Positions 54,419 to 63,671 of a stretch of DNA of 64,000 bases are shown piece by piece. The notes beneath the pieces are model-generated. The model saw nothing but the letters and a program-made list of their open reading frames with translations. It was not told the DNA's origin and made no database searches. Position numbers and translations under genes: made by a program. The first letter of the stretch is position 1, and each line of letters begins with the position of its first letter. This DNA is from Micromonospora marina (GTDB lineage: Bacteria; Actinomycetota; Actinomycetes; Mycobacteriales; Micromonosporaceae). The stretch spans positions 78,708-142,707 of the forward strand of contig NZ_FMCV01000017.1 of assembly GCF_900091565.1 (NCBI RefSeq), written 5' to 3'.

Positions 54419-54763
54419 TCAGGCGCGGCCGCGACGCCGCCGCAGCGCGTCGAGGGCCTCGGCGAGCAGCGCCTCCCCCTCCTCCGGGGTACGCCGCTCC
54501 TGCACGTACGCCAGGTGGGTCTTGTACGGCTCGGCGCGCTGGCGGCCCGGCGGGTCGCCCGGGTCGGGGCCGGCCGGCTCGCCACAGCGGGGGCACTCCC
54601 AGGTGGCGGGCGTCTCCGCCTCGGCGGCGATCAGGAACTCGACCCGGTGCCCGTGGCGGCACCAGTAGACGACCGGTCGGCGCGGCGCGGGCTCGACCCG
54701 CTGGTCGAACCGCTCGGGGGCGGACCCGATCCGGGTACCGCGGATGACGTTGTTGCTGGGCAC
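54419..54763 (-). CDS. rbpA: RNA polymerase-binding protein RbpA
   Basis: 114 residues from a GTG (MPSNNVIRGTRIGSAP). The RbpA core is VYWCRHGHRVEFLIAAEAET with ECPRCGEPAG supplying the zinc-binding Cys, followed by KTHLAYVQERRTPEEGEALL, the sigma-interacting helix. RbpA stimulates transcription with the principal sigma factor and is linked to rifampicin tolerance. Name is firm. Confidence 0.96.
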   Translation of the reverse strand: MPSNNVIRGTRIGSAPERFDQRVEPAPRRPVVYWCRHGHRVEFLIAAEAETPATWECPRCGEPAGPDPGDPPGRQRAEPYKTHLAYVQERRTPEEGEALLAEALDALRRRRGRA

Positions 54764-54840
54764 GGTTGCTCGCTCCCTGTCGTCGGAGGGGACCGCCGCC
54801 GGAGGGGGTGGGCGGCGGGCGACGTGCGGAGAAACAAAAC

Positions 54841-54869
54841 TGCGCGCGGTCCGTGACGGACCGCGCGCA
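54841..54869 (-). terminator. Intrinsic terminator downstream of secG
   Basis: On the minus strand, TGCGCGCGGTCCGT, one centre base, and the exact reverse complement form a 14-bp stem, followed by AGTTTTGTTT. The U-rich tail after a GC stem makes this the only clear Rho-independent terminator in the window. Confidence 0.85.
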
Positions 54870-54893
54870 GATTGTACGCTTCTCAGCGCCGAC

Positions 54894-55154
54894 TCAGGTG
54901 CCGCTGGCCATCTGCAGCCGCAGCCAGAGGCCGAGGCCGACGATGCAGGCGAACCAGACGATTCCCACCAGAACGGTGTAGCGGTCGAGATTCTTCTCGG
55001 CCACCGAGGAACCGGCCAGGCTGGAGCTGACGCCGCCGCCGAACATGCTCGACAACCCGCCGCCCTTGCCGCGGTGCAGGAGGATCAGCAGAACGAGCAG
55101 CACGCTCGTGATGACCAGCAACGTGATCATCGTGTAGGCGAACCAGATCGGCAT
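54894..55154 (-). CDS. secG: Preprotein translocase subunit SecG
   Basis: 86 residues, MPIWFAYTMITLLVITSVLL, with two transmembrane helices (about 3-25 and 60-80) and a Gly/Ser loop RGKGGGLSSMFGGGVSSSL between them, the SecG layout. It completes the SecYEG channel. Downstream of tpiA, as usual in actinobacteria, and followed by an intrinsic terminator. Confidence 0.95.
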   Translation of the reverse strand: MPIWFAYTMITLLVITSVLLVLLILLHRGKGGGLSSMFGGGVSSSLAGSSVAEKNLDRYTVLVGIVWFACIVGLGLWLRLQMASGT

Positions 55155-55249
55155 GGCGGGGGTCAGTCCTCTCGTTGCGATCACTGCCCGGACCTGTCGG
55201 GCACTGCGGCACCGACCGGTGGACGGGCAGCGTCAAGGATAGCGAGCGA

Positions 55250-56041
55250 TCAGCGGGCGATGTGCTCCGGGAACCGGCAGATCTGCGCGAACTCCTCCGC
55301 GTCCAGGCTGGCGCCCCCGACCAGAGCCCCGTCCACGTCCGGCTGCGCCATGATCGCGGCGACGTTCGACGCCTTGACCGACCCGCCGTAGAGGATCCGG
55401 ACCTGCTCGGCGGTGCCCTCGTCGTAGGTCTCGGCGATGCGCTTGCGCACCGCGCCGCAGACCTCCTGGGCGTCCTCCGGGGTCGCCGTCTTGCCGGTGC
55501 CGATCGCCCAGACCGGCTCGTACGCCACGACGACCTTGGTGACCTGCTCGGCGGTGAGCCCCTTCAGCGCGCCGTCGAGCTGGTCGCAGCAGTGCCGCAC
55601 CTGACCCGACTGCTCCCGGACCTCCAGGCCCTCGCCGATGCAGAGGATCGGGGTGAGCCCGTTGGCCAGCGCCGCCGACACCTTCGCGTTGACGAGGGCG
55701 TCGTCCTCCTGGTGGTACTGCCGCCGCTCGGAGTGGCCGACCACCACGTAGCCGCAGCCCAGCTTGGCGAGCATCGGGCCGGCGATGTCACCGGTGTAGG
55801 CGCCCGACGGGTGCGGCGACAGGTCCTGCGCGCCGTAGCCGATCAGCAGTTTGTCGCCGTCCACGGCGGTCTGCACGGTACGCAGGTCGGTGAAGGGCGG
55901 CAGCACCACGCACTCGACGTCGGTGAGCTGCTTCTCGTTCAGGCTCGCGGCCAGCTTCTGCACCAGCAGGTTGGCCTCGAGGTGGTTCAGGTTCATCTTC
56001 CAGTTGCCGGCCATCAGCGGCCGGCGGGTCGTGCTCGCCAT
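55250..56041 (-). CDS. tpiA: Triosephosphate isomerase
   Basis: 263 residues. AGNWKMNLNHLEA (Lys), VVVGHSERRQYHQ (catalytic His), VVAYEPVWAIGTGKTATP (catalytic Glu and loop 6). Glycolysis enzyme. Its ATG directly follows the pgk stop without a gap, so the two are coupled. Next to secG. Confidence 0.97.
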   Translation of the reverse strand: MASTTRRPLMAGNWKMNLNHLEANLLVQKLAASLNEKQLTDVECVVLPPFTDLRTVQTAVDGDKLLIGYGAQDLSPHPSGAYTGDIAGPMLAKLGCGYVVVGHSERRQYHQEDDALVNAKVSAALANGLTPILCIGEGLEVREQSGQVRHCCDQLDGALKGLTAEQVTKVVVAYEPVWAIGTGKTATPEDAQEVCGAVRKRIAETYDEGTAEQVRILYGGSVKASNVAAIMAQPDVDGALVGGASLDAEEFAQICRFPEHIAR

Positions 56042-57241
56042 TCAGTTCTCCAGGGCCGCGATGCCGGGGAGGGTCTTGCCCTCCAGGTATTCCAGGGAGG
56101 CGCCACCACCGGTGGAGATGTGCCCGAACGAGGACTCGTCGAGGCCCAGCGCGCGCACCGCCGCGGCCGAGTCGCCGCCGCCGACCACGCTGAACGCGTC
56201 GGCCTTGGTGATCGCCTCGGCCACGCCCCGGGTGCCGTTGGCGAACGCCGCCATCTCGAACACGCCCATCGGGCCGTTCCAGAAGACGGTCTTCGCCTGC
56301 GACAGCGCGGCGGCGAAACCGGCCACCGTCTCCGGGCCGATGTCCAGGCCCAGGCGGTGGCTGGGGATGCCGTCGGCGGGCACGGTGTCGTGCGCGGCGT
56401 CAGGCGCGAACGCGTCGGCGGCCACCACGTCGACCGGGAGCATGATCTTGCCCGGCGCGCGCTCCATCAGGTTGCGGCAGGTCTCGACCATGTCCTTCTC
56501 CAGCAGCGACGTGCCCACCTCGTGGCCCTGGGCCTTGAGGAAGGTGAAGCACATCCCGCCGCCGATGAGCAGCCGGTCGACGGTCGGCAGCAGTGCCTCG
56601 ATCACGGCGAGCTTGTCGGAGACCTTGGAGCCGCCCAGCACCACCACGTACGGCCGCTCCGGGGAGCCGGTCAGACGGCTGAGCACCTCGACCTCGCGCA
56701 GCACCAGCCGGCCCGCGACGTGCGGCAGCCGGGCCGGTACGTCGTGCACGCTGGCGTGCTTGCGGTGCACCGCGCCGAACGCGTCGTCCACGTAGGCGTC
56801 GCCGAGCGCGGCGAGCTGGTCGGCGAACGCGCTCCGCTCCGCGTCGTCCTTGCTGGTCTCACCGGCGTTGAACCGCAGGTTCTCCAGCAGCGCGACCTGG
56901 CCGTCGGCCAGCTCGGCCACGCATGCCCGCGCCGAGTCACCGACGGTGTCCTCGGCGAAGTGGACCGGGGCGCCGAGCAGCTCGCCGAGCCGCCCGGCGA
57001 CCGGGCGGAGGCTGAACTGCGGGTCCGGCGCGCCCTTCGGGCGGCCCAGGTGCGAGCAGACGACCACCTTCGCGCCGGCCTGCACCAGCGCGCTCAGCGT
57101 CGGCAGGACGGCCCGGATCCGGCCGTCGTCGGTGATCTCCCCGGACTGCTTGTCGAGCGGGACGTTCAGGTCGGCGCGCACCAGCACGCGCCGACCCGAC
57201 ACCCCCTCGGCGAGCAGGTCGTCGAGGTTACGGATCGTCAC
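56042..57241 (-). CDS. pgk: Phosphoglycerate kinase
   Basis: 399 residues from a GTG. VLVRADLNVPLDKQSGEITD (N-terminal substrate loop), CSHLGRPKGAPD, VLGGSKVSDKLAVIE and the GGGDSAAAVRALGL nucleotide loop match the family. Produces ATP from 1,3-bisphosphoglycerate. Between gap and tpiA in the usual order. Confidence 0.97.
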   Translation of the reverse strand: MTIRNLDDLLAEGVSGRRVLVRADLNVPLDKQSGEITDDGRIRAVLPTLSALVQAGAKVVVCSHLGRPKGAPDPQFSLRPVAGRLGELLGAPVHFAEDTVGDSARACVAELADGQVALLENLRFNAGETSKDDAERSAFADQLAALGDAYVDDAFGAVHRKHASVHDVPARLPHVAGRLVLREVEVLSRLTGSPERPYVVVLGGSKVSDKLAVIEALLPTVDRLLIGGGMCFTFLKAQGHEVGTSLLEKDMVETCRNLMERAPGKIMLPVDVVAADAFAPDAAHDTVPADGIPSHRLGLDIGPETVAGFAAALSQAKTVFWNGPMGVFEMAAFANGTRGVAEAITKADAFSVVGGGDSAAAVRALGLDESSFGHISTGGGASLEYLEGKTLPGIAALEN

Positions 57242-57293
57242 AGAGCTAGCCCTCCGTTCGTGACTTCGGGGCGCGCAAGCTCGCTCCTCGCAC

Positions 57294-58298
57294 TCACAGG
57301 GACTGACCCACCAGCTTGACCAGGTCCACCAGGCGGTTCGAGTAGCCCCACTCGTTGTCGTACCAGCCGACGACCTTGACCTGGTTGCCGATCACCTTGG
57401 TCAGCGGCGCGTCGAAGATGCACGACGCCGGGTCGGTCACGATGTCGGCGGAGACGATCGGGTCCTCGTTGTAGGTGAGGATGCCCCGCAGCGGACCCTC
57501 GGCGGCGGCCTTGAGCGCGGCGTTCACCTCGTCCACAGTGGTCTCCCGGCCGACCTCGACGGTCAGGTCGGTGGCCGAGCCGGTCGGGATCGGCACGCGC
57601 AGCGCGTAGCCGTCCAGCTTGCCCTTGAGCTCCGGCAGGACCAGGCCGATGGCCTTCGCGGCACCGGTCGAGGTCGGCACGATGTTCAGCGCGGCGGCGC
57701 GGGCCCGGCGCAGGTCGGAGTGCGGCGCGTCCTGCAGGTTCTGGTCCTGCGTGTACGCGTGGATGGTGGTCATCAGACCCTGCTTGATGCCGAACGTGTC
57801 CTGCAGGACCTTGGCCATCGGGGCCAGGCAGTTGGTGGTGCAGGAGGCGTTCGAGATGATGTTGTGCTTGGCCGGGTCGTACTGGTCCTGGTTGACGCCC
57901 ATGACCACTGTGACGTCCTCGTTCTTCGCCGGCGCGGAGATGACGACCTTCTTGGCCCCGCCGTCGAGGTGCGCCTTCGCCTTGGTGCCGTCGGTGAAGA
58001 ACCCGGTGGACTCGATGACGACGTCGACGCCGAGGTCGCCCCACGGCAGCTTGCCGGGGTCCTTCTCCTCGAACACCTTGATGGCCTTGCCACCCACGGT
58101 GATCTCGTCGGCGCTGGCCTTCACCTCGTGCGGGAGGCGACCCAGGATGCTGTCGTACTTGACAAGGTGGGCGAGCGTCGCGTTGTCGGTCAGGTCGTTG
58201 ACCGCCACGACCTCGATGTCAGCGCCGGACGCCAGCACTGCCCGGAAGAAGTTGCGGCCGATCCGGCCGAAGCCGTTGATGCCAACCCGGATGGTCAC
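57294..58298 (-). CDS. gap: Glyceraldehyde-3-phosphate dehydrogenase
   Basis: 334 residues from a GTG with GAGGAG upstream, giving MTIRVGINGFGRIGRNFFRA. Catalytic Cys in SNASCTTNCLAPM and His in TTIHAYTQDQ. NAD-binding GINGFGRIGR is intact. Longer starts to 58388 lack homology. First gene of gap-pgk-tpiA-secG; a 264-base gap separates it from whiA. Confidence 0.97.
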   Translation of the reverse strand: MTIRVGINGFGRIGRNFFRAVLASGADIEVVAVNDLTDNATLAHLVKYDSILGRLPHEVKASADEITVGGKAIKVFEEKDPGKLPWGDLGVDVVIESTGFFTDGTKAKAHLDGGAKKVVISAPAKNEDVTVVMGVNQDQYDPAKHNIISNASCTTNCLAPMAKVLQDTFGIKQGLMTTIHAYTQDQNLQDAPHSDLRRARAAALNIVPTSTGAAKAIGLVLPELKGKLDGYALRVPIPTGSATDLTVEVGRETTVDEVNAALKAAAEGPLRGILTYNEDPIVSADIVTDPASCIFDAPLTKVIGNQVKVVGWYDNEWGYSNRLVDLVKLVGQSL

Positions 58299-58562
58299 AG
58301 GTCCCATCTCCTCGCGTTCTGGTCCGCCGGCGCCAGACCGGGGCCGGCGGAGGTGTGTGCGCCGACCGTTGGAGCCGGCCGTCGACATGTCATCTCGGCC
58401 ACCCCGCCGCGGTCACGGAGACCTGACCGCCCGAGGCGGTGAGCACGGCGAGGAGCGCCTGTTCCGGCCCCCTTGCCGTACGCAGCGACCATATCCGAGC
58501 GCGCGGCGTGGCGCTGCGGCGGGTGGTGATCCCGCTCGCGGTGCGATGCCGCCCGAGTCCTA

Positions 58563-59543
58563 TCAGACCACGAGCATGTCCGGCGTGACTGCCGCTTCCG
58601 TATCCGGGATGCCCAGGTCACGGGCACGCTTGTCGGCCAGCGCGAGCAGCCGGCGGATCCGGCCGGCGATGGCGTCCTTGGTCAGCGGCGGCTCGGCGAG
58701 CGCGCCCAGTTCCTCCAGCGAGGCCTGACGGTGCTCCAGGCGCAGCCGCCCGGCCGAGGTCAGGTGGTTCGGGGCGTCGTCGGCGAGGATCTCCAGCGCG
58801 CGGGTCACCCGGGCCGCCGCGGCCACCGCGGCGCGGGCCGAGCGGCGCAGGTTGGCGTCGTCGAAGTTGGCCAGCCGGTTCGCTGTCGCGCGCACCTCCC
58901 GGCGTACCCGGCGCTCCTCCCAGGCCAGCACGCTGGAGTGCGCGCCGATGCGGGTGAGCAGCGCGGCGATCGCGTCACCGTCCTTGACCACCACCCGGTC
59001 CACGCCGCGCACCTCGCGGTTCTTGGCGGTGATGCCGATCCGCCGGGCGGCGCCGACGAGCGCCAGCGCCGACTCCGGGCCCGGGCAGGTGATCTCCAGC
59101 GCGCTGGAGCGGCCCGGCTCGGTGAGCGAACCGTGCGCCATGAACGCGCCCCGCCAGGCCGACACGGCACAGCAGACGTTCGCGGCCACCACGTGCGGCG
59201 GCAGGCCGCGCACCGGGCGGCCCCGCACGTCGAGCAGGCCGGTCTGCCGGGCGAGCGCCTCGCCGTCCTTGACCACCCGCACGATGAAGTGGCTGCCCTT
59301 GCGCAGCCCGCCGGAGGCGAGCACGTGGATCTCGCTCGGGTAGCCGTAGACCTCGGCGATCTCCCGCCGCAGCCGGCGGGCCACCGCGCCGGTGTCCAGC
59401 TCCGCCTCGACCACGACGCGACCCGACACGATGTGCAGGCCGCCGGCGAAACGCAGCAGGGCGGCCATCTCCGCCCGGCGACAGCAGGGCTTGGGCACGT
59501 CGACCCGACTCAGCTCGTCCTTGACCGCAGCCGTCATCGCCAT
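58563..59543 (-). CDS. whiA: Sporulation regulator WhiA
   Basis: 326 residues. MAMTAAVKDELSRVDVPKP is the standard opening. The N-terminal LAGLIDADG-like domain includes CCRRAEMAALLRFAGG, and the C-terminal helix-turn-helix part ASLEELGALAEPPLTKDAI is the DNA-binding region. WhiA controls sporulation-associated septation in actinomycetes with WhiB. Typical neighbours yvcK and rapZ lie upstream in transcription order. Confidence 0.97.
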   Translation of the reverse strand: MAMTAAVKDELSRVDVPKPCCRRAEMAALLRFAGGLHIVSGRVVVEAELDTGAVARRLRREIAEVYGYPSEIHVLASGGLRKGSHFIVRVVKDGEALARQTGLLDVRGRPVRGLPPHVVAANVCCAVSAWRGAFMAHGSLTEPGRSSALEITCPGPESALALVGAARRIGITAKNREVRGVDRVVVKDGDAIAALLTRIGAHSSVLAWEERRVRREVRATANRLANFDDANLRRSARAAVAAAARVTRALEILADDAPNHLTSAGRLRLEHRQASLEELGALAEPPLTKDAIAGRIRRLLALADKRARDLGIPDTEAAVTPDMLVV

Positions 59544-59597
59544 AGTGCGCCCCCTCACGGACCGGTTCCGGCGTGTCGCCGGTGATTACGTACGTGT

Positions 59598-60602
59598 CTA
59601 ACGATCGGCGCGCAGGACAGGCACCAGCGCGGCGCCCAGTGCGGCTGGATCATGACGGGGCGTGCCGTCCAGGACGGCGACGGGAGCGAGGACCAGCCGG
59701 GCACCAAGCGATTCTGCCGCACGTTCGACCGCCGCGGGATCACCCACCGCCGTGGCGTCGGCGAGCACCCGGTCCACCTTCAGCTCGGGCAGATAGCGCC
59801 GCAGTGTGTCCAGATGGTCGGGCAGGGAGAGCCCCGAGGTCTCCTTCTCGGCCACCAGGTTGAGCGTCACCAGCCGCCGCGCCGGGCTGGACACGATCGC
59901 GTCGGCCAGGCCCGGCACCAGCAGGTGCGGCAGCACGCTCGTGTACCAGCTACCGGGCCCGAAGATCAGCCAGTCCGCGGCGCGTACCGCTGTCACCGCC
60001 TCGGCGCACGCGGCCGGCGCGGACGGGTTGAGCCGCAGCGACTCGACGGTGCCCGAGGTGACCGCGACCTGGTGCTGGCCGCGCACCGTGGACACCTCGT
60101 CCGGGTGCTCCGGGTCGGCGCCACGGACCCGGGCCTCGATGCCCACCGGCTGCCGGGACATCGGCAGCACCCGGCCCACCGCGCCGAGCATCGCCCCGGC
60201 GTGGTCGAGCGCGGCCACCGGGTCGCCGAGCAGCTCGGTGAGCCCGTGCAGCAGCAGGTTGCCGACCGCGTGGCCGGCGAGCGAGTCGCCGACCGCGATC
60301 GGGACCGGCGCGGCGAGCGTCGGCGGCTGCGGCCCGGCGGCGGGGAAGCGGTGCTGGAACAACGCCGCGCTGCGCCGGGTGGCCGGATGGTCACCGGCCA
60401 GCGCGACCAGCGCCTGCCGCAGGTCGCCCGGCGGCAGGCCGCCGCGCTCGGCGCGCAACCGGCCGCTGGAGCCGCCGTCGTCACCGACGGTGACCACCGC
60501 GGTGATGTCCAGGTCCAGTTCGGGTACGCAGTGACGCAGCGCCCGCAGCGACGCCGAGAGCCCGTGCCCGCCGCCGAAGGCGACCACCCTGGTCGGGGTC
60601 AC
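59598..60602 (-). CDS. Gluconeogenesis factor YvcK (CofD-like)
   Basis: 334 residues from a GTG, VTPTRVVAFGGGHGLSASLR. GGGHG, TVGDDGGSSGRLR and NLLLHGLTE are the CofD/YvcK motifs binding a UDP-sugar or nucleotide. Needed for cell-wall metabolism in Gram-positive bacteria. Overlaps the rapZ stop by four bases (GTGA), so both are coupled. Confidence 0.94.
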   Translation of the reverse strand: MTPTRVVAFGGGHGLSASLRALRHCVPELDLDITAVVTVGDDGGSSGRLRAERGGLPPGDLRQALVALAGDHPATRRSAALFQHRFPAAGPQPPTLAAPVPIAVGDSLAGHAVGNLLLHGLTELLGDPVAALDHAGAMLGAVGRVLPMSRQPVGIEARVRGADPEHPDEVSTVRGQHQVAVTSGTVESLRLNPSAPAACAEAVTAVRAADWLIFGPGSWYTSVLPHLLVPGLADAIVSSPARRLVTLNLVAEKETSGLSLPDHLDTLRRYLPELKVDRVLADATAVGDPAAVERAAESLGARLVLAPVAVLDGTPRHDPAALGAALVPVLRADR

Positions 60603-61522
60603 TCCCGCCCCAGGTCCCGGTGCTGGGCGTTGGCGGCGATGCCGGAGTGGCGCAGCCGGGCGGCCAGCTCCTCGGCGATGGCCACGCTGCGGTGCTTGCC
60701 GCCGGTGCAGCCGACCGCCACGGTCAGGTAGCGCTTGCCCTCCCGCTCGAACCCGGCGGTGGTGGCGTTGACCAGGTCGGCGTAGCCGGCCACGAACGCG
60801 TCGGCGCCCTCCTGGCCCAGCACGTACGCGCTCACCGCCTCCTCCCGGCCGGTGTGCTCGCGCAGCTCCGGCACCCAGTACGGGTTCGGCAGGAAGCGGG
60901 CGTCCATCACGAAGTCGGCGTCCGGCGGCAGGCCGTACTTGAAGCCGAACGAGATCACGGTGATCCGCAGCCGGCGGGCGTCCTCGCCGCCGAACAGTTC
61001 CTCGACCCGGCGCCGGAGCTGGTTCACGTTCAGGTGGCTGGTGTCGATGATCACGTCGGCCTGCTCGCGGGCCTCCTCCAGCAGCGTCCGCTCGACCGCG
61101 ATGCCGTCGGCGAGCCGCCCGTCGCCCTGCAAGGGGTGCGAGCGGCGCACGCTCTCGAACCGGCGGATCAGCACCTCGTCGTCGGCGTCGACGAAGACCA
61201 CCCGGGGCTGGAAGCCGCGCTCGCGCAGCTCCCGGATCGCCCCGGCCAGGTCGGTGGAGAACGCACGCGAGCGCACGTCCAGCACCATCGCCGTACGCCG
61301 GGCCGCCCCGCCGGCCTTGAACGCCAGCTCGGCCATGTCCAGCAGCAGCGCCTGCGGGAGGTTGTCGACCACGTAGTAGCCGACGTTCTCCAACGCCCGG
61401 GCCACGGTGCTGCGCCCGCCGCCGGACAGGCCGGTCACCACCACCAGGGAGGTGTCCGACTCGGCCGGCCCTGTCTGCCCTTCGGTCCGTCCCAGGTCAC
61501 CCGCTGTACGCGCCTCGCTCAC
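60599..61522 (-). CDS. rapZ: RNase adapter RapZ (YvcJ)
   Basis: 307 residues from a GTG (MSEARTAGDLG). P-loop VVTGLSGGGRSTVARAL, a Walker B-like DFVMDARFLPNPYW, and VAVGCTGGKHRSV, the conserved RapZ C-terminal motif. In enteric bacteria it directs RNase E to a small RNA; in actinomycetes the role is less clear. First in the rapZ-yvcK-whiA series. UvrC, often upstream, is not here; recQ diverges instead. Confidence 0.94.
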   Translation of the reverse strand: MSEARTAGDLGRTEGQTGPAESDTSLVVVTGLSGGGRSTVARALENVGYYVVDNLPQALLLDMAELAFKAGGAARRTAMVLDVRSRAFSTDLAGAIRELRERGFQPRVVFVDADDEVLIRRFESVRRSHPLQGDGRLADGIAVERTLLEEAREQADVIIDTSHLNVNQLRRRVEELFGGEDARRLRITVISFGFKYGLPPDADFVMDARFLPNPYWVPELREHTGREEAVSAYVLGQEGADAFVAGYADLVNATTAGFEREGKRYLTVAVGCTGGKHRSVAIAEELAARLRHSGIAANAQHRDLGRE

Positions 61523-61694
61523 CAGATACCCCCAGCCGTGGCGCCGCGGCCGGTCGGCCGCGCATGGTCAATCAGCGACTCTAACGGCTCCGACCCGGCG
61601 GGGGATTCCACGGGGTGACGACCGGAACAAGTCGCCCCACTCGCCACGGCTCGCCGGGTCGGGCGGTGTCGGGGGACGCTCGTAGACTGCGCGG

Positions 61695-63578
61695 ATGGTC
61701 TCCCCCACCGACGAGCGGACCACCTCCCCACCGGCCACCTCCCCACCGGCCACCTCCCCACCGGCCGGCGACGCCCTCGAGGTGCTGAGCCGGGTCTTCG
61801 GGTACGACTCCTTCCGCGGCTTCCAGCAGCAGGTCGTCGAGCACGTGGTGGCCGGCGGCGACGCGCTGGTGCTCATGCCCACCGGTGGCGGCAAGTCGCT
61901 GTGCTACCAGATCCCGGCGCTGGTCCGCGACGGTGTGGCGGTGGTCGTCTCGCCGCTGATCGCGCTCATGCAGGACCAGGTCGACGCGCTCACCGCAGTC
62001 GGTGTGCGGGCCGGGTTCCTCAACTCGACCCAGGACCCCGCGCAGCGCCGCCGGGTCGAGGCGGCCTACCTCGCCGGTGAGCTGGATCTGCTCTACCTCG
62101 CCCCGGAAGGGCTCGCCGTGCGGTCCACGCTCGGCCTGCTGGAACGCGGCCGGATCGCACTGTTCGCGATCGACGAGGCGCACTGCGTCTCGCAGTGGGG
62201 GCACGACTTCCGCCCCGACTACCTCAACCTGTCGATGCTGCACGAGCGCTGGCCGGACGTGCCGCGGATCGCGCTGACCGCCACCGCGACCCGGGCCACG
62301 CGCACCGAGATCGCCACCCGGCTGCGGCTCACCGAGGCCCGGCACTTCGTGGCCAGCTTCGACCGGCCCAACATCCAGTACCGCATCGTCCCCAAGCGGG
62401 AGCCGCGCCGTCAGCTGCTGAGCCTGCTGCGCGACGAGCACCCCGGCGACGCCGGCATCGTCTACTGCCTGTCCCGGGCCTCGGTGGAGAAGACCGCCGA
62501 GTTCCTGGTCGCCAACGGCGTCCCCGCGCTGCCCTACCACGCCGGGCTGGACGCCGCGACCCGAGCTGCCAACCAGCAGCGGTTCCTGCGCGAGGACGGT
62601 CTGGTCATGGTCGCCACCATCGCGTTCGGCATGGGCATCGACAAGCCCGACGTCCGCTTCGTCGCCCACCTCGACCTGCCGAAGTCGGTGGAGGGCTACT
62701 ACCAGGAGACCGGTCGCGCCGGTCGCGACGGGCTGCCGTCCACGGCCTGGCTGGCGTACGGGCTCCAGGACGTGGTGCAGCAGCGCAAGATGATCGAGAC
62801 GTCGGAGGGCGACCTGGCGCACCGGCGCAACCTCGCCGCCCACCTGGACGCGATGCTCGCGCTCTGCGAGACGGTCCGCTGCCGCCGCGCCCAGCTGCTC
62901 GAATACTTCGGCGAGACCGGGGTGGCCGACTGCGGCAACTGCGACACGTGCCTCGAACCGCCGGAGTCCTGGGACGGCACCGTCGCCGCGCAGAAGCTGC
63001 TGTCCACGGTCTACCGGCTCGACCGCGAGCGCAACCAGCGGTTCGGCGCCGGGCACAGCATCGACATCCTGCTCGGCAAGCACACCGACAAGATCGACCA
63101 GTACGGCCACGACGCGCTCAGCACGTTCGGCATCGGCACCGAACTGCGTGAGGCCGAGTGGCGTGGCGTGGTGCGGCAACTGCTGGCCGAAGGGCTGCTC
63201 GCCGTCGAGGGCGACTACGGCACGCTGGCGCTGACCGAGGCGAGCGCTGACGTGCTCGGGCGCCGCCGTACCGTGACGCTGCGCAAGGAGCCGGAGCGTC
63301 CGGCCGGCCGGTCCGCCAAACCGCGGGGCGCGGCCACTGTGGTCGCCGACCTCGCCCCCGCCGCCGCGCCCGCTTTCGAGCGGCTCCGCGCGTGGCGCGC
63401 GGCCACCGCCAAGGAGCAGGGCGTCCCGGCGTACGTCATCTTCCACGACGCGACCCTGCGGCAGATCGCCGCCGAGACACCCGCCTCGCTGGCCGAGCTG
63501 TCCCGGGTCAACGGTGTCGGCGAGAACAAGCTCGCCAAGTACGGCGAGGCGATCCTGGCCGTCCTCGCCGAGTCCTGA
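61695..63578 (+). CDS. recQ: ATP-dependent DNA helicase RecQ
   Basis: 627 residues. Helicase motifs LMPTGGGKSLCYQ (I), IDEAHCVSQWGHDFRP (II, DEAH), TATATRATRT (III), VMVATIAFGMGIDKPDVR (V) and QETGRAGRDG (VI) are in order. A zinc site CRRAQLLEYFGE...CGNCDTC follows, then a winged-helix RQC domain and a C-terminal HRDC-like region (AFERLRAWRAATAKEQGVPA). A Thr-Ser-Pro repeat lies near the N-terminus. Repairs recombination and replication intermediates. Confidence 0.96.
   Translation: MVSPTDERTTSPPATSPPATSPPAGDALEVLSRVFGYDSFRGFQQQVVEHVVAGGDALVLMPTGGGKSLCYQIPALVRDGVAVVVSPLIALMQDQVDALTAVGVRAGFLNSTQDPAQRRRVEAAYLAGELDLLYLAPEGLAVRSTLGLLERGRIALFAIDEAHCVSQWGHDFRPDYLNLSMLHERWPDVPRIALTATATRATRTEIATRLRLTEARHFVASFDRPNIQYRIVPKREPRRQLLSLLRDEHPGDAGIVYCLSRASVEKTAEFLVANGVPALPYHAGLDAATRAANQQRFLREDGLVMVATIAFGMGIDKPDVRFVAHLDLPKSVEGYYQETGRAGRDGLPSTAWLAYGLQDVVQQRKMIETSEGDLAHRRNLAAHLDAMLALCETVRCRRAQLLEYFGETGVADCGNCDTCLEPPESWDGTVAAQKLLSTVYRLDRERNQRFGAGHSIDILLGKHTDKIDQYGHDALSTFGIGTELREAEWRGVVRQLLAEGLLAVEGDYGTLALTEASADVLGRRRTVTLRKEPERPAGRSAKPRGAATVVADLAPAAAPAFERLRAWRAATAKEQGVPAYVIFHDATLRQIAAETPASLAELSRVNGVGENKLAKYGEAILAVLAES
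61721..61765 (+). repeat. Three 15-base tandem repeats inside recQ
   Basis: CACCTCCCCACCGGC occurs three times in exact tandem and encodes T-S-P-P-A three times in a row near the RecQ N-terminus (residues about 9-25). Perfect copies with the same codons suggest recent slippage; copy number may vary between strains. Confidence 0.85.
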
Positions 63579-63591
63579 CGACGACGCACGC

Positions 63592-63630
63592 GGCAGGGCC
63601 CGACCCCGTGGTGGGGTCGGGCCCTGCCGG
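63592..63630. terminator. Bidirectional hairpin terminator
   Basis: CGGCAGGGCCCGACCCC (63592-63608), loop GTGGT, and the exact reverse complement (63614-63630). It lies between the convergent recQ and C39-type peptidase genes. Confidence 0.8.
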
Positions 63631-63671
63631 TGTGTGTTCTTGCTGTGCAGCTATGGGTGCGGCGGTGTGGC

